From Prevotella lacticifex (GTDB taxonomy: Bacteria; Bacteroidota; Bacteroidia; Bacteroidales; Bacteroidaceae), in the NCBI RefSeq assembly GCF_019973375.1, contig NZ_BPTV01000001.1:2311104-2375103 (forward strand): a DNA stretch of 64,000 nucleotides. The letters are read 5' to 3'. This document shows positions 1 to 12,832 of the stretch, one piece after another. Every line of letters starts with the position of its first letter. The first letter of the stretch is position 1. A model generated the notes under the pieces. It ran no database searches, was not told the DNA's origin, and worked only from the letters and a program-made list of their open reading frames with translations. Position numbers and translations under genes: made by a program.

Positions 1-286
1 AGGAACAATCCTCGCACGCGTCCGCGACAAGGAAGGTGCCAAGAAGGCCTCCATCAACTGGCGCAAGGCATCGGCAAAGGAACTCCAGGACTATTTCGCA
101 AGTGTGGTTCCTGATTTCGACCGCGACCGTGTACACAACTCCGACATTAAGAAACTCCTTCAGTGGTACAACATCCTCGTTGCTGCCGGCATCACCGACT
201 TCGAGGAAAGCATGTCGCAGACCGAAGGCGACAATATCGCTGACCGCGACGACGAGGCCGCACAGCCTGCCGAGAGCAAGGAGTAA
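1..286 (+). CDS. DUF5606-family protein, C-terminal part (5' end outside window)
   Basis: The reading frame is open from base 2 and ends with TAA at 286, giving about 94 C-terminal residues. The segment KASAKELQDYF, then PDFDRDRVHNSDIKKLLQWY and NILVAAGITDF, matches my memory of the C-terminal half of DUF5606, a small cytoplasmic Bacteroidetes family of unknown function. The end is an acidic tail (DRDDEAAQPAESKE). The start codon and N-terminal half are outside the window, so completeness cannot be judged. The next 330 bases hold no gene. The function is not known to me. Confidence 0.75.
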   Translation, partial: GTILARVRDKEGAKKASINWRKASAKELQDYFASVVPDFDRDRVHNSDIKKLLQWYNILVAAGITDFEESMSQTEGDNIADRDDEAAQPAESKE

Positions 287-313
287 TTAGCCAAAAGCAC
301 AATAACTGAAAAC

Positions 314-388
314 CCTTCCCGCTGTCCCCCAAGGCCATCATTGTGGCGGTTACGGCCAAGCCCGTGACACCTGCGGACAACGGGAAGG
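314..388. repeat. Long-loop inverted repeat after the DUF5606 gene
   Basis: CCTTCCCGCTGTCC (314-327) pairs with GGACAACGGGAAGG (375-388), 13 of 14 positions. The loop is about 47 bases and includes a second GGCC pair. There is no T-tract, so it is a poor intrinsic terminator; it could still mark the 3' end of the preceding transcript. Nothing else was recognised in 287-616. Confidence 0.45.
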
Positions 389-616
389 ATTCCCCCTACC
401 CTCCTCACTACTAATACCTTTAGCTCATCAAACCGACACCTAACTTCATCACTTTTCAATAAAACATAAATCTCTAATTTGATTATCAGATCATTATGGT
501 TTATCTATGATGATTTGGGATGACACATTGGCAGTACCCCCTTGAAAAAAAACGGTTAAATAAACAATCATGAGTCCACTTTAAAAAGTCAGCGAGCTTT
601 CAATTTATAAGTATTA

Positions 617-988
617 GTGATAAAACAAACCATAGAATTGGCCCGTGAATCTCAATTTACAAGATTAGAAGGTTCAGCCGAAGCCTACCGGGCATCGGAG
701 GTGTTCTCGGGGTTCAAGAATATTGTGGAGTTGGAGGAATGGCAATGGCCAACGGCAATCAATAAAACGGTGATGCCGTCAGGTTCGTACAAGGTCTACG
801 GAGAAAACGGTACACTGCATATCGAGGCTGACGGCAGCGGCAATGGCAAATTCATAACAGTCAGAGTCTACAGCATCAGCGGTTCAGCGGTATGGACAGG
901 CAGAATGACTGACAGCGTGGAGATACAACTGCCAAAAGGATTCTATGTTGTTCGTATTGGTAATACGACTCGCAAAATATCAATTTAA
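617..988 (+). pseudogene. Relic of a BspA-like LRR surface protein with a T9SS-type C-terminal tail
   Basis: The frame can start only at a GTG (617). Recognisable homology begins near base 668: EGSAEAYRASEVFSGFKNI is the typical last turn of a BspA-type (LRR_5) protein, where a preceding VP is normal. It is followed by a beta-rich domain with SGSAVWTG, LPKGFYVVRI and terminal KISI, which has the look of a type IX secretion C-terminal sorting tail. The signal peptide and all upstream leucine-rich repeats are missing, and the residues before 668 do not fit the family. I read it as a 5'-truncated fragment that is probably not expressed. An intact BspA-like lipoprotein lies at 21480-22796. An alternative is a short real protein using the GTG start, which I consider unlikely. 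Confidence 0.6.
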
Positions 989-1032
989 TAGTCCTACTAA
1001 TCCCGATACGCTAAACTTACACCTATAAGGGC

Positions 1033-1080
1033 GGCTCCTTTCAATTTCCACATAGGAGTTGAAAGGAGTCCTTTCTTTCT
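1033..1080 (+). terminator. Hairpin with T-rich tail after the BspA relic
   Basis: GGCTCCTTTCAA (1033-1044) pairs with TTGAAAGGAGTCC (1059-1071), with one mismatch, and is followed by TTTCTTTCT. This is a good intrinsic terminator and suggests that the relic was once the end of a transcribed gene. Confidence 0.6.
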
Positions 1081-1224
1081 CTGATTCAATGACCTATGGC
1101 GGCGATTACTTTTATAAAATTAAAATAACGCGGTTTTGACCATCCGTCAACATTTTTGGCTCGACTGTATCTATCATTGCCTCAGACCGTTAGAAACAAA
1201 CAGAAAAAATAATCGTCGAAAAAC

Positions 1225-1255
1225 TTGCATTCGGCTTAAAAATTTTGTATCTTTG
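1225..1255 (+). promoter_or_regulatory. Bacteroidetes-type promoter ahead of the ara operon
   Basis: TTG (1225-1227), a 20-base spacer and TATCTTTG (1248-1255) fit the Bacteroidetes -33/-7 consensus. Transcription would start near 1261, about 400 bases before the first ara gene, so either the leader is long or the operon also uses a nearer promoter. A near-consensus TAATTTTA at 1619-1626, inside the third palindrome, is a candidate. Confidence 0.6.
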
Positions 1256-1260
1256 CATTA

Positions 1261-1552
1261 AGAAATCTTGAAAAACACAAAATATCAATCGTAAATCCGC
1301 TGAAAGTAGTGGGCAGTTCATAAAGATGCACACCACGCTATTACAACCAAGTTCATGGCTGATTTGCAGACAGGGTGATTCTTGTTTCAAGCCATAGGAC
1401 TGATGTGCCGCCGAGCATGACTTTATATTGCGTTGCTGCTCATCAACTTCCGGTTCGATAGTGACATCAGCCATAATGCTGTACGCACAACAATACCTTG
1501 AGAAACATGTGGGGCCATGACTTGACAACATGGGGAGGAGAACTCTTTAGGA
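1261..1552. other. Stretch without a recognisable gene between promoter and operators
   Basis: No reading frame here looks protein-like. The longest, 113 codons on the minus strand (1190-1531), has no recognisable motif. A 23-codon frame beginning at ATG 1324 is also unconvincing. The region may be an untranslated leader or eroded sequence. Confidence 0.4.
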
Positions 1553-1630
1553 GTGTTAAAATACACCAATAAGAATAAAATTTAAGAGTGTATTTATACG
1601 TATCTCAAATTAATGGTGTAATTTTACACC
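1553..1630. promoter_or_regulatory. Cluster of three palindromes, candidate AraR operators
   Basis: Three related inverted repeats lie just before the first ara gene: GTGTTAAAATACAC (1553-1566), GTATTTATAC (1590-1599) and GGTGTAATTTTACACC (1615-1630). They share the pattern GTGTwA...TACAC. The third is perfect over 16 bases and overlaps a near -7 element. The operon encodes its own AraR-type regulator (4707-5384), and such regulators are known to bind palindromes in front of the Bacteroides arabinose operon. That these are its sites is inference from position and symmetry. Confidence 0.55.
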
Positions 1631-1657
1631 CGTAGAACATAACTAACTAAAACTCGA

Positions 1658-2851
1658 ATGAAAAACCTGAATACTAAAATCTTGTGCGCAGGCGCAGCAG
1701 CTATGCTGTTGGCCGCATGCGGAAGTGGTAATTCGACTCAGCAGACCGTTTCAGGTCTCAATCCAGCCGACTTCGATTCAACAATCAACGGCAAGCAGAC
1801 TCAGCTCGTGACCATCAAGAACAGCAAGGGCATGGAGGTGTGTCTGACAAACTATGGCGGCCGTGTGGTGTCGATCAGCGTTCCCGACAAGAACGGGAAG
1901 ATGACTGATGTGGTATGCAGTTACGACAATATCCACCAGTATGCCGACACCCTCAACTCACCGTCGGACTACGGCTCATCGGTCGGCCGCTACGCCAACC
2001 GCATCAAGAATGCCAAGCTCACCGTGGCCGGAAAGACTTACAACCTCCGCGCCAACGACAACGGCAACTGCCTGCACGGCGGCGGCAACACCGGATGGAT
2101 GCATAAAGTATACGATATCAAGGAATTGACAGATTCGTCAGTAGTATTCGCCATCACATCACCCGACGGTGACAATGGTTTCCCTGGTACCGTTTCGGCC
2201 ACAGCCAAGTACACCGTCAAAAGCGACAACACTCTCGACATCGTCTTCGAGGGTTCCACCGACAAGGAGACTGTCATCAATATGACCAACCATTCATACT
2301 TCAACCTCAACGGCGATCCGTCGAAACCTGGTGACAACATGGTTGCATATATCAACGCTGACAAGTTCACTCCCGCCGACAGTCTGTATATTCCGACTGG
2401 CGAGATAAGGTCTGTCGAAGACACGCCGATGGATTTCCGCAAGCCACACGCTCTGGCCGACCATATCAACGACTTCTCGTACGACCAGATTAAGAATGCT
2501 ACAGGATATGACCACAACTGGTGCCTGAATACATTCAAGAACGGTAAGGGCGACGACAAGACCGTCGCCGCAAGTCTGTATTCGCCCGTAACCGGCATCA
2601 TGCTTGAGGTTTACACCAACGAGCCGGGTTTACAGATGTACACCGGCAACTTCCAGGGAACGGGGATTGCCTGCAAGCACGGAATAAAATATCCGAAGCA
2701 CGTCAGCGTTTGCTTCGAGAGTCAGAAGTATCCTGATTCACCCACGAAGTTCACGGCAAAGGTTCCGGGTTGGGAAGTATCGAATCCTTACGTCAAGCCC
2801 GGCCAGAAATACTATAGCCATTTAGCTTACAAGTTCTCCGTAAAGAAGTAA
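1658..2851 (+). CDS. araM: Aldose 1-epimerase (mutarotase) lipoprotein of the arabinose operon
   Basis: Galactose-mutarotase fold protein, 397 residues, interconverting alpha and beta anomers of an aldose. The N-terminus is a lipoprotein signal (MLLAAC, lipidated Cys21), so it probably acts in the periplasm on an envelope membrane. Family motifs are in order: GRYANRI (110-116), CLHGG (His140), NHSYFNL (211-217, catalytic His212) and VCFESQ (catalytic Glu354). It is the first gene of the operon, 57 bases before the sugar symporter, and all following genes act on L-arabinose, so the substrate is probably that sugar. The family assignment is secure; the substrate and the symbol are inferred from gene order, which resembles the ara operon of Bacteroides thetaiotaomicron. 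Confidence 0.85.
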   Translation: MKNLNTKILCAGAAAMLLAACGSGNSTQQTVSGLNPADFDSTINGKQTQLVTIKNSKGMEVCLTNYGGRVVSISVPDKNGKMTDVVCSYDNIHQYADTLNSPSDYGSSVGRYANRIKNAKLTVAGKTYNLRANDNGNCLHGGGNTGWMHKVYDIKELTDSSVVFAITSPDGDNGFPGTVSATAKYTVKSDNTLDIVFEGSTDKETVINMTNHSYFNLNGDPSKPGDNMVAYINADKFTPADSLYIPTGEIRSVEDTPMDFRKPHALADHINDFSYDQIKNATGYDHNWCLNTFKNGKGDDKTVAASLYSPVTGIMLEVYTNEPGLQMYTGNFQGTGIACKHGIKYPKHVSVCFESQKYPDSPTKFTAKVPGWEVSNPYVKPGQKYYSHLAYKFSVKK

Positions 2852-2908
2852 AGTCACCATAAAGAGACAGAAATCTAATAACAACCTCATAAAAACTTTA
2901 TTACTAAA

Positions 2909-4648
2909 ATGAATTGGTCATCACACGAATTTATCTGGCTCGACTGGGCCGTTCTGACCCTTGGCATCATTGCCGTCATCTGTGCCGTATACATTAGTAT
3001 CGTCCGCGACAAGCGGAAGATGAAGGGTGCCGACAGTCAGGATTATCTTTTTGGAAAAGGTGAGCCTTGGTGGGTCATCGGAGCCGCCATCTTCGCCGCA
3101 AATATTGGTTCCGAGCACCTTGTCGGCCTGGCAGGTACCGGTGCGAAAGACGGTGTAGGCATGGCTCACTGGGAGATGCAAGGATGGATGATTCTTATCC
3201 TCGGCTGGCTCTTTGTGCCTTTCTATCAGTTGCTTAACAATAAGCTCGGACGCATCATCACTATGCCGGAGTTCCTGAAGTTCCGCTACACCAAGCGCAC
3301 GGGAACATGGCTGTCGGTCATCACGCTAATAGCCTATATCCTGACAAAGGTCAGTGTCACAGCATTCACAGGTGGTATATTCTTTGAGTTCCTGCTCGGT
3401 ATCCCATTCTGGTATGGTGCTTTAGGTCTGATTCTCATCACGGCTGTCTTCACCATTTTCGGTGGCATGAAGGGTGTAATGACCATGTCGGCCATTCAGA
3501 CACCTATTCTTATTATAGGTTCTTTCCTTGTCCTCTTCCTCGGACTGGCCACCCTCGGCGACGGGAGCATCACCCAGGGATGGTCGAGCATGATGGAGTT
3601 CTGCGGAAAGCTGCATAACGGCTACGGAACGACACACATGTTCCACTGGGAGGAAGGCGACCCGATGTATCACGACTACCCAGGTTTCGTAGTGTTCCTC
3701 GGTGCCTCCATCATCGGTTTCTGGTATTGGTGCACCGACCAGCATATCGTCCAGCGTGTCCTCGGACAGCGCAAGGGTGAGGACAACCGTGAGGTTATGA
3801 AGCGTGCCCGCCGCGGAACAATCTGCGCCGGCTACTTCAAGCTCCTGCCGGTATTTATGTTCCTCATTCCGGGAATGATTGCCGCAGCACTTGCCGCTGA
3901 CCCGGCCAAATACGGATTCCACATGGGTGCCGACCAGACTGATGCCGCCTTTGCCCTGATGGTGAAAGATGTACTGCCAGCAGGTGTCAAAGGTCTTGTC
4001 ACCGTAGGTTTCGTATGCGCTCTCGTCACATCGCTCGCAGCATTTTTCAACTCCTGCGCAACCCTCTTCACGGAGGACTTCTACAAGCCTCTGCGCCCGG
4101 GAAAGAGCGAGAAGCACTACGTATTCGCCGGACGAATGGCCACAGTGGCTGTCGTCATCCTCGGACTTCTCTGGATGCCAGTGATGATGAGTATGGATAC
4201 CCTCTACAGCTATCTGCAGAATATCCAGTCGCTCTTGGCTCCGGCAATGGTCGCCGTGTTCGCATTGGGAATCTTCTCGAAGCGCATTACGCCGAAGGCT
4301 GGTGAATGGGGACTCATTGGCGGTTTCGTCATCGGTATGCTCCGCCTGCTCACAAATATCATTACCAAGAACGGCAACGATCCTATGAGCGGTGCTTTCT
4401 GGGACTGCACATCATGGTTCTGGCAGACCAACTGGCTCGTCTTCGAGTGCTGGCTGCTCGTGTTCATCATTGTAATGATGTTCGTCATCTCCGCATTTAC
4501 TAAGAAGGCGAGTGCCGATCAGATTGCAGCAATCACGTTCACGTCCGACTACCGCAGCCAGATTCGCGAGAGCTGGGACTGGCGCGACGTTGCAGGATCG
4601 CTTGGCGTTATCGCCCTCTGCGGTGCTTTCTATTGGTACTTCTTCTAA
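2909..4648 (+). CDS. araP: Sodium:solute symporter (SSS family), probable L-arabinose importer
   Basis: A 579-residue, very hydrophobic inner-membrane protein with about 14 membrane segments. The early stretch GKGEPWWVIGAAIFAANIGS followed by EHLVGLAG is the typical SSS/SGLT signature, and IGFWYWCTDQHIVQRVLGQ is the conserved middle region of sugar members. It should couple Na+ entry to monosaccharide uptake. The gene sits between the mutarotase and the regulator of an arabinose operon, so L-arabinose is the likely substrate, but SSS sequence alone does not give specificity. A hairpin follows the stop codon and may lower expression of the regulator behind it. Confidence 0.85.
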   Translation: MNWSSHEFIWLDWAVLTLGIIAVICAVYISIVRDKRKMKGADSQDYLFGKGEPWWVIGAAIFAANIGSEHLVGLAGTGAKDGVGMAHWEMQGWMILILGWLFVPFYQLLNNKLGRIITMPEFLKFRYTKRTGTWLSVITLIAYILTKVSVTAFTGGIFFEFLLGIPFWYGALGLILITAVFTIFGGMKGVMTMSAIQTPILIIGSFLVLFLGLATLGDGSITQGWSSMMEFCGKLHNGYGTTHMFHWEEGDPMYHDYPGFVVFLGASIIGFWYWCTDQHIVQRVLGQRKGEDNREVMKRARRGTICAGYFKLLPVFMFLIPGMIAAALAADPAKYGFHMGADQTDAAFALMVKDVLPAGVKGLVTVGFVCALVTSLAAFFNSCATLFTEDFYKPLRPGKSEKHYVFAGRMATVAVVILGLLWMPVMMSMDTLYSYLQNIQSLLAPAMVAVFALGIFSKRITPKAGEWGLIGGFVIGMLRLLTNIITKNGNDPMSGAFWDCTSWFWQTNWLVFECWLLVFIIVMMFVISAFTKKASADQIAAITFTSDYRSQIRESWDWRDVAGSLGVIALCGAFYWYFF

Positions 4649-4661
4649 ACTTAGGTCACGG

Positions 4662-4692
4662 AACCGGCTGGGATAAATGCCCGGCCGGTTTT
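4662..4692 (+). terminator. Intercistronic hairpin between symporter and regulator
   Basis: AACCGGC-t-GGG (4662-4672) pairs with CCC-g-GCCGGTT (4680-4690), followed by only TT. The short T-run suggests partial termination or mRNA protection inside the operon rather than a full stop. Confidence 0.5.
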
Positions 4693-4706
4693 AACAATGC
4701 GAATCA

Positions 4707-5384
4707 ATGACAGAATTCTACAGCCAACATTCCAAGTTTTACGTCTCTGTCGACTGTATCATCCTCGGTTTCGACAGCAACAAACTTGAAGTTCTTATCG
4801 GCCGACGCCAGATGGACCCCGGACGTGGAGAATGGTCGCTATACGGCGGATTCGTTGAGGACAACGAAAGTCTTGATGATGCTGCCCGCCGCGTCGTCCA
4901 CGACCTCACGGGTATGGACAACCTCTACATGCGGCAGGTGGGAGCCTTCGGTGCCGTCGACCGCGACCCCGGCGACCGTGTCATCTCGATAGCCTACTGC
5001 GCACTTATCAATGTAAAGGACTACTATGACAGTCTGCGCGAGAAATATGGTCTCGAATGGGTGACCCTCGACGAACTGCCTGCCCTTTATTCCGACCACA
5101 GGAAGATGATCCACAACGCCATCATGCAGTTGCGCAGGCGCATAAATACCCAACCGCTGAGCTTCAATCTGCTGCCTGAATTTTTCACCCTAACCCAGTT
5201 GCAGCACGTCTTTGAGGCCGTCTTAGGCGAGGAGATTGACAAACGCAACTTCCGCAAGAGGGTGAAGCAGATCGACTTTATCCAGCAGACAGAGAAAATC
5301 GACCGCACCACATCGCGCTCCGGAGCCAGACTCTATCGCTTCGACCGCGAAAAGTATGCAGAAGACCCAACATTCAAACTCTAA
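4707..5384 (+). CDS. araR: AraR-type transcriptional regulator (degenerate Nudix domain plus winged helix)
   Basis: A 225-residue protein with an N-terminal Nudix-fold domain (about 1-145) and a C-terminal winged-helix-like region (about 150-225, ending [12 protein letters not shown]). The Nudix box (47-70) keeps the glycines and first Glu (GGFVEDNE), but the REUxEE metal core is replaced by RVVHDL, so hydrolase activity is unlikely. This is the architecture of the NrtR/AraR regulators in which the Nudix domain binds the effector. AraR of Bacteroides thetaiotaomicron senses L-arabinose and represses the ara genes. The position between transporter and catabolic genes agrees. The likely operators are the palindromes at 1553-1630. 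Next gene starts 14 bases downstream. Confidence 0.85.
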   Translation: MTEFYSQHSKFYVSVDCIILGFDSNKLEVLIGRRQMDPGRGEWSLYGGFVEDNESLDDAARRVVHDLTGMDNLYMRQVGAFGAVDRDPGDRVISIAYCALINVKDYYDSLREKYGLEWVTLDELPALYSDHRKMIHNAIMQLRRRINTQPLSFNLLPEFFTLTQLQHVFEAVLGEEIDKRNFRKRVKQIDFIQQTEKIDRTTSRSGARLYRFDREKYAEDPTFKL

Positions 5385-5397
5385 AAGACAATCAACA

Positions 5398-6096
5398 ATG
5401 CTTGAAGAACTGAAAAAAAAAGTATGGCAGGCCAACCTCGACCTGGTAAAACACAATCTCGTTATATTCACATGGGGTAACGTCAGCGGCATCGACCGCG
5501 AGAAAGGACTCGTCATCATCAAGCCGTCGGGAGTGAGCTACGACACTATGCGGCCGGAAGATATGGTCGTCGTCGACCTCCAGACAGGCAAGGTCGTCGA
5601 GGGAGACCTCAACCCCTCGTCCGACACCCCTACCCACCTTGTCATCTACCGCAACTTCCCCGAGGTAGGAGGAGTGGTCCACACCCATTCCACCTTTGCC
5701 ACGGCATGGGCTCAGGCCGGGCTTGACATCCCGAATATCGGAACCACTCACGCCGATTATTTCCATGATGCCATCCCCTGCACCGATGACATGACAGCCG
5801 AGATGATGGACGAATACGAGTACAATACCGGTGTCGTCATCATCAACAGATTTAAAAAAGACAATATCAACCCCGTACACACACCTGGTGTTCTCGTGAA
5901 GAACCACGGGCCGTTCACCTGGGGAAAAGACCCCGACGAGGCTGTCTATCATGCCGTTGTGGCCGAGCAGGTAGCAAAGATGGCATTCATATCATTCTCC
6001 GTCAATCCCAACACGACGATGAATCCACTGCTCGTTGAGAAGCATTTCTCACGCAAGCATGGACCAAACGCTTATTACGGACAAAAGAAAAAATAA
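5398..6096 (+). CDS. araD: L-ribulose-5-phosphate 4-epimerase
   Basis: Class II aldolase-like Zn enzyme converting L-ribulose 5-phosphate to D-xylulose 5-phosphate, the last step of arabinose entry into the pentose phosphate pathway. The start at 5398 ([14 protein letters not shown]) gives 232 residues against 231 in E. coli; an in-frame upstream ATG at 5356 would overlap araR and add no family residues. Metal ligands fall at family positions: Asp76 (SSDTPTH), His95 and His97 (VHTHS), and His170 in KNHGPFTWG. It is cytoplasmic. It lies 14 bases after araR and 75 bases before araA, with a hairpin in between. Confidence 0.95.
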   Translation: MLEELKKKVWQANLDLVKHNLVIFTWGNVSGIDREKGLVIIKPSGVSYDTMRPEDMVVVDLQTGKVVEGDLNPSSDTPTHLVIYRNFPEVGGVVHTHSTFATAWAQAGLDIPNIGTTHADYFHDAIPCTDDMTAEMMDEYEYNTGVVIINRFKKDNINPVHTPGVLVKNHGPFTWGKDPDEAVYHAVVAEQVAKMAFISFSVNPNTTMNPLLVEKHFSRKHGPNAYYGQKKK

Positions 6097-6098
6097 TG

Positions 6099-6123
6099 TG
6101 GCGGCGGCAATTTTCAGCCGCCA
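6099..6123 (+). other. Intercistronic hairpin between araD and araA
   Basis: TGGCGGC (6099-6105) pairs with GCCGCCA (6117-6123) around an 11-base loop, without a T-tract. It probably protects or processes the operon mRNA. araA begins 48 bases later. Confidence 0.45.
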
Positions 6124-6171
6124 TCACCCCCAACATAATAACAATCTAACAAAACTCATAAACTTAAAACT

Positions 6172-7719
6172 ATGATTAAAGCATTCGAAAATTACGAAGT
6201 ATGGTTTGTAACGGGCGCACAGCTCCTCTATGGAGGCGACGCCGTGAAGCAAGTTGACGGTCACTCCAAGGAGATGGTCGACGGACTTAACGACTCCGGC
6301 AACCTGCCCGTGAAGGTTATATATAAAGGTACAGCCAACAACACCCATGAGGTTGAGGACATCATGGTGGCTGCCAACGCCGACAAGCACTGTATCGGCG
6401 TCATCACATGGATGCATACTTTCTCGCCTGCCAAGATGTGGATACACGGCCTGCAGAAGCTCCAGAAGCCTCTGCTCCACCTCCACACACAGTACAACAA
6501 GACCATTCCTTACGACACAATGGATATGGACTTCATGAATCTGAACCAGAGTGCCCACGGCGACCGCGAATATGCGCACATCCTCACCCGTCTGCGCAAG
6601 CCCCGCAAGACAGTCATCGGATACTGGAAGGATGCCAAGACCCAGGAGCACATCGCCGTATGGGAGCGCGTCTGCGCCGGTTGGGCCGACGCCCACGACT
6701 GTCTCATCCTGCGTTTCGGCGATCAGATGAACAATGTTGCCGTCACCGATGGCGACAAGGTGGCCTTTGAGCAGGTATTCGGCTATCACGTCGACTACTG
6801 TCCTTTCTCCACCGTCATGACCTATTTCGACAAGGTTAAGGACGAGGATGTCACAGCCCTCGTTCACGATGTCTACTTCAAGCAGTACACCGTGAAGGAC
6901 GACCTGAAGGACGAGAAGAGTGAAGGCTACCGTAAGATATGGAATTCGGCCAAGGCTGAGCTCACCATCCGTGCCGTCCTTGAGGACTTCGGTGCCAAGG
7001 GCTTCACCACAAACTTCGACGATCTCGGCGATGCCAATGTCGAGGAGACAGGCCGCGGTTTCGACCAGATTCCAGGTCTGGCCTCTCAGCGCCTTATGCA
7101 CGACGGCTACGGTTTCGGTGCTGAGGGCGACTGGAAGAGCGCCTGCCTCTATCGCACCACGTGGTTTATGAGCCAGGGCATCGAGGGCGGCACCTCGTTC
7201 CTCGAGGACTACACCTTGAATTTCGACGGCGACAAGACATCCATCCTTGAGAGCCACATGCTTGAGGTCAATCCTGACATCTCGGAGGAAGAAAAACCCC
7301 GCCTTGAGGTCCATTTCCTCGGTATTGGAATCCGCAAGAGCCAAACCGCACGCCTCGTCTTCACCACTAAGCAGGGACGCGGCATCACAGCCACTGTCGT
7401 CGACCTCGGCAACCGTTTCCGTCTCATTGCCAACGATGTCAACCTCATCAAGTCGAAACCTCTGCCAAAGCTTCCGGTAGCATCCGCACTGTGGATTCCA
7501 GAGCCTACCTTCGAAGTGGGAGTGGGTTGCTGGATGAATGCCGGCGGTACACACCACTCATGCTTCTCCTTTGCCCTCAGCGACGAGTACTGGCGCGACT
7601 TCGCCGAGATTGCCGACGTCGAGGCATGCATTATCAACAAGGACACCGACTATGAGCAGTTCCGCAAGGAGCTCCGCTGGAACGAGGTCTACTATATGCT
7701 CAACAAATCACTGAGATAA
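6172..7719 (+). CDS. araA: L-arabinose isomerase
   Basis: A 515-residue cytoplasmic enzyme converting L-arabinose to L-ribulose. The start [20 protein letters not shown] is typical, with the conserved VWFVTGSQ-like motif. Mn2+ and active-site residues match E. coli AraA with a constant offset of 12: Glu318 (AEGDWK), Glu345 (FLEDYT), His362 (SHMLEVNP) and His462 (GGTHHSC). The length is slightly more than the E. coli enzyme (500). The stop codon is two bases before the kinase start, so translation is likely coupled. Confidence 0.96.
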   Translation: MIKAFENYEVWFVTGAQLLYGGDAVKQVDGHSKEMVDGLNDSGNLPVKVIYKGTANNTHEVEDIMVAANADKHCIGVITWMHTFSPAKMWIHGLQKLQKPLLHLHTQYNKTIPYDTMDMDFMNLNQSAHGDREYAHILTRLRKPRKTVIGYWKDAKTQEHIAVWERVCAGWADAHDCLILRFGDQMNNVAVTDGDKVAFEQVFGYHVDYCPFSTVMTYFDKVKDEDVTALVHDVYFKQYTVKDDLKDEKSEGYRKIWNSAKAELTIRAVLEDFGAKGFTTNFDDLGDANVEETGRGFDQIPGLASQRLMHDGYGFGAEGDWKSACLYRTTWFMSQGIEGGTSFLEDYTLNFDGDKTSILESHMLEVNPDISEEEKPRLEVHFLGIGIRKSQTARLVFTTKQGRGITATVVDLGNRFRLIANDVNLIKSKPLPKLPVASALWIPEPTFEVGVGCWMNAGGTHHSCFSFALSDEYWRDFAEIADVEACIINKDTDYEQFRKELRWNEVYYMLNKSLR

Positions 7720-7721
7720 TC

Positions 7722-9311
7722 ATGACAGCAAAAGAAACTATACAGTCGGGCAAGGCCATCCTCGGCATCGAGTTTGGCTCTACCCGCATCAAGGGTATCC
7801 TCATCGACGAGGACCACAACCCGATAGCACAGGGCAGCCACACATGGGAGAACCAGCTTGTTGACGGTCTGTGGACATACAGCATCGACGATATATGGTC
7901 AGGACTTCAGGACTGCTATGCTCATCTCCGTGCTGACGTGCAGACGAAGTACGGCGTTGAGATAGAGAACTTAGCGGCAATGGGCGTGAGTGCGATGATG
8001 CATGGCTACATGCCGTTCAATGCTGCCGGCAACCTGCTCGTACCATTCCGCACTTGGCGCAACACCAATACCGGGAAAGCGGCTGCCGAACTCTCAGAAT
8101 TGTTCAATTTCAACATACCACTGCGTTGGAGCATTTCCCACCTCTATCAGGCCATTCTCAACGGTGAGCCACACGTGAATGATATTACCTTCATCACCAC
8201 CCTCGCCGGATACATCCACTGGCAGCTGACGGGTGAGAAAGTTCTTGGCATCGGCGACGCGTCAGGCATGCTGCCTATCGACCCCGAAACGAAGAATTAC
8301 GACAAGATGATGCTGCGGAAATTCCGTGACACCATCGCCCACTATAACTTCCCTTGGGACATAGAGGAAATCCTTCCCCGCGTCCTTATGGCAGGCGAAA
8401 AGGCCGGAACTCTCACCGACGAAGGTGCTCACCGCATCGACCCGTCAGGGCATCTGCGTGCCGGTGTACCTCTATGTCCGCCAGAAGGCGATGCCGGTAC
8501 CGGCATGACAGCCACCAACGCCGTCAAACAGCGCACAGGAAACGTATCTGCCGGAACTTCATCGTTCTCGATGATTGTCCTTGAGCACAATCTGTCAAAG
8601 CCTTATCAGAGCATCGATATCGTCACGACTCCTGACGGCAGTCCTGTAGCAATGGTACACTGTAACAACTGTACCAGCGACATAAATGCATGGGCAAAGC
8701 TCTTCGGCGACTTCGCAAGCATCAACGGCAAGGACCTCGACGCCAACCAACTGTTCACCAGTCTGTTCAATGTTGCCTTGAAAGGCGACGCCGACTGTGG
8801 TGGTCTCGTAACCTATAACTACATCTCCGGTGAGCCCGTCACGGGTCTTGCCGAGGGCCGTCCGATAGTCGTCCGCGGTGCCAACGACAACTTCACACTT
8901 GCCAACTTCATGCGGGCAAGCCTTTATGGAGCCGTGGCAGTGCTGAAGATAGGCAACGACATCCTGCTGAAAGACGAGAAAGTGAGTGTCGACAGGATTA
9001 CGGGTCATGGCGGATTCTTCACCACCCCCGTCGTCGGACAGCGCGTGTTGGCAGCAGCTCTCAACCTGCCGATATCGGTAATGAAGACTGCAGGCGAAGG
9101 AGGGCCATGGGGAATGGCCATCCTCGCATCTTACCTTGTCAACAGGAGGGGCGAGAATCTTGCCGATTATCTCGACAACAACGTCTTTGCCGGCAACACA
9201 GGAACAGAAGTAAAGCCTGATCCGGCCGATGTGGAAGGCTTCGAGAAGTATATCCAGAACTACAAGAAAGGCCTGGAAATCGAGAAAGCCGCAGTGAAGT
9301 ACAAATCCTAA
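7722..9311 (+). CDS. araB: FGGY-family ribulokinase
   Basis: A 529-residue sugar kinase of the FGGY family, which should phosphorylate L-ribulose with ATP between AraA and AraD. The N-terminal phosphate loop reads [11 protein letters not shown], the second ATP motif [13 protein letters not shown] lies near residue 280, and [13 protein letters not shown] near 430 is the adenosine-side region. It belongs to the Bacteroidetes version of the kinase rather than the E. coli AraB type, so the name rests on family plus operon position. It starts two bases after araA ends and is the last gene of the first transcription unit. Confidence 0.85.
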   Translation: MTAKETIQSGKAILGIEFGSTRIKGILIDEDHNPIAQGSHTWENQLVDGLWTYSIDDIWSGLQDCYAHLRADVQTKYGVEIENLAAMGVSAMMHGYMPFNAAGNLLVPFRTWRNTNTGKAAAELSELFNFNIPLRWSISHLYQAILNGEPHVNDITFITTLAGYIHWQLTGEKVLGIGDASGMLPIDPETKNYDKMMLRKFRDTIAHYNFPWDIEEILPRVLMAGEKAGTLTDEGAHRIDPSGHLRAGVPLCPPEGDAGTGMTATNAVKQRTGNVSAGTSSFSMIVLEHNLSKPYQSIDIVTTPDGSPVAMVHCNNCTSDINAWAKLFGDFASINGKDLDANQLFTSLFNVALKGDADCGGLVTYNYISGEPVTGLAEGRPIVVRGANDNFTLANFMRASLYGAVAVLKIGNDILLKDEKVSVDRITGHGGFFTTPVVGQRVLAAALNLPISVMKTAGEGGPWGMAILASYLVNRRGENLADYLDNNVFAGNTGTEVKPDPADVEGFEKYIQNYKKGLEIEKAAVKYKS

Positions 9312-9341
9312 AGGCCGTCTTTAACGGTTTTTATCCCAAAA

Positions 9342-12780
<3,439 letters not shown>

Positions 12781-12832
12781 ACATCTGGAATTCAGTAAGA
12801 ATACTTATACCGGATAATAAACAAGAAAGAAT

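Noticed and set aside
1190..1531. A 113-codon minus-strand frame ahead of the ara operon
   Set aside because: Composition is not protein-like and it overlaps the promoter and leader of the ara operon; no motif recognised.
5356..5397. Upstream in-frame start for araD
   Set aside because: It overlaps the end of araR and adds residues absent from the family; 5398 gives the family length and metal positions identical to E. coli at Asp76, His95 and His97.
6124..7557. A 477-codon minus-strand frame opposite araA
   Set aside because: It lies entirely within a gene with clear catalytic motifs; it arises from strong third-position C/G bias and has no recognisable motif.
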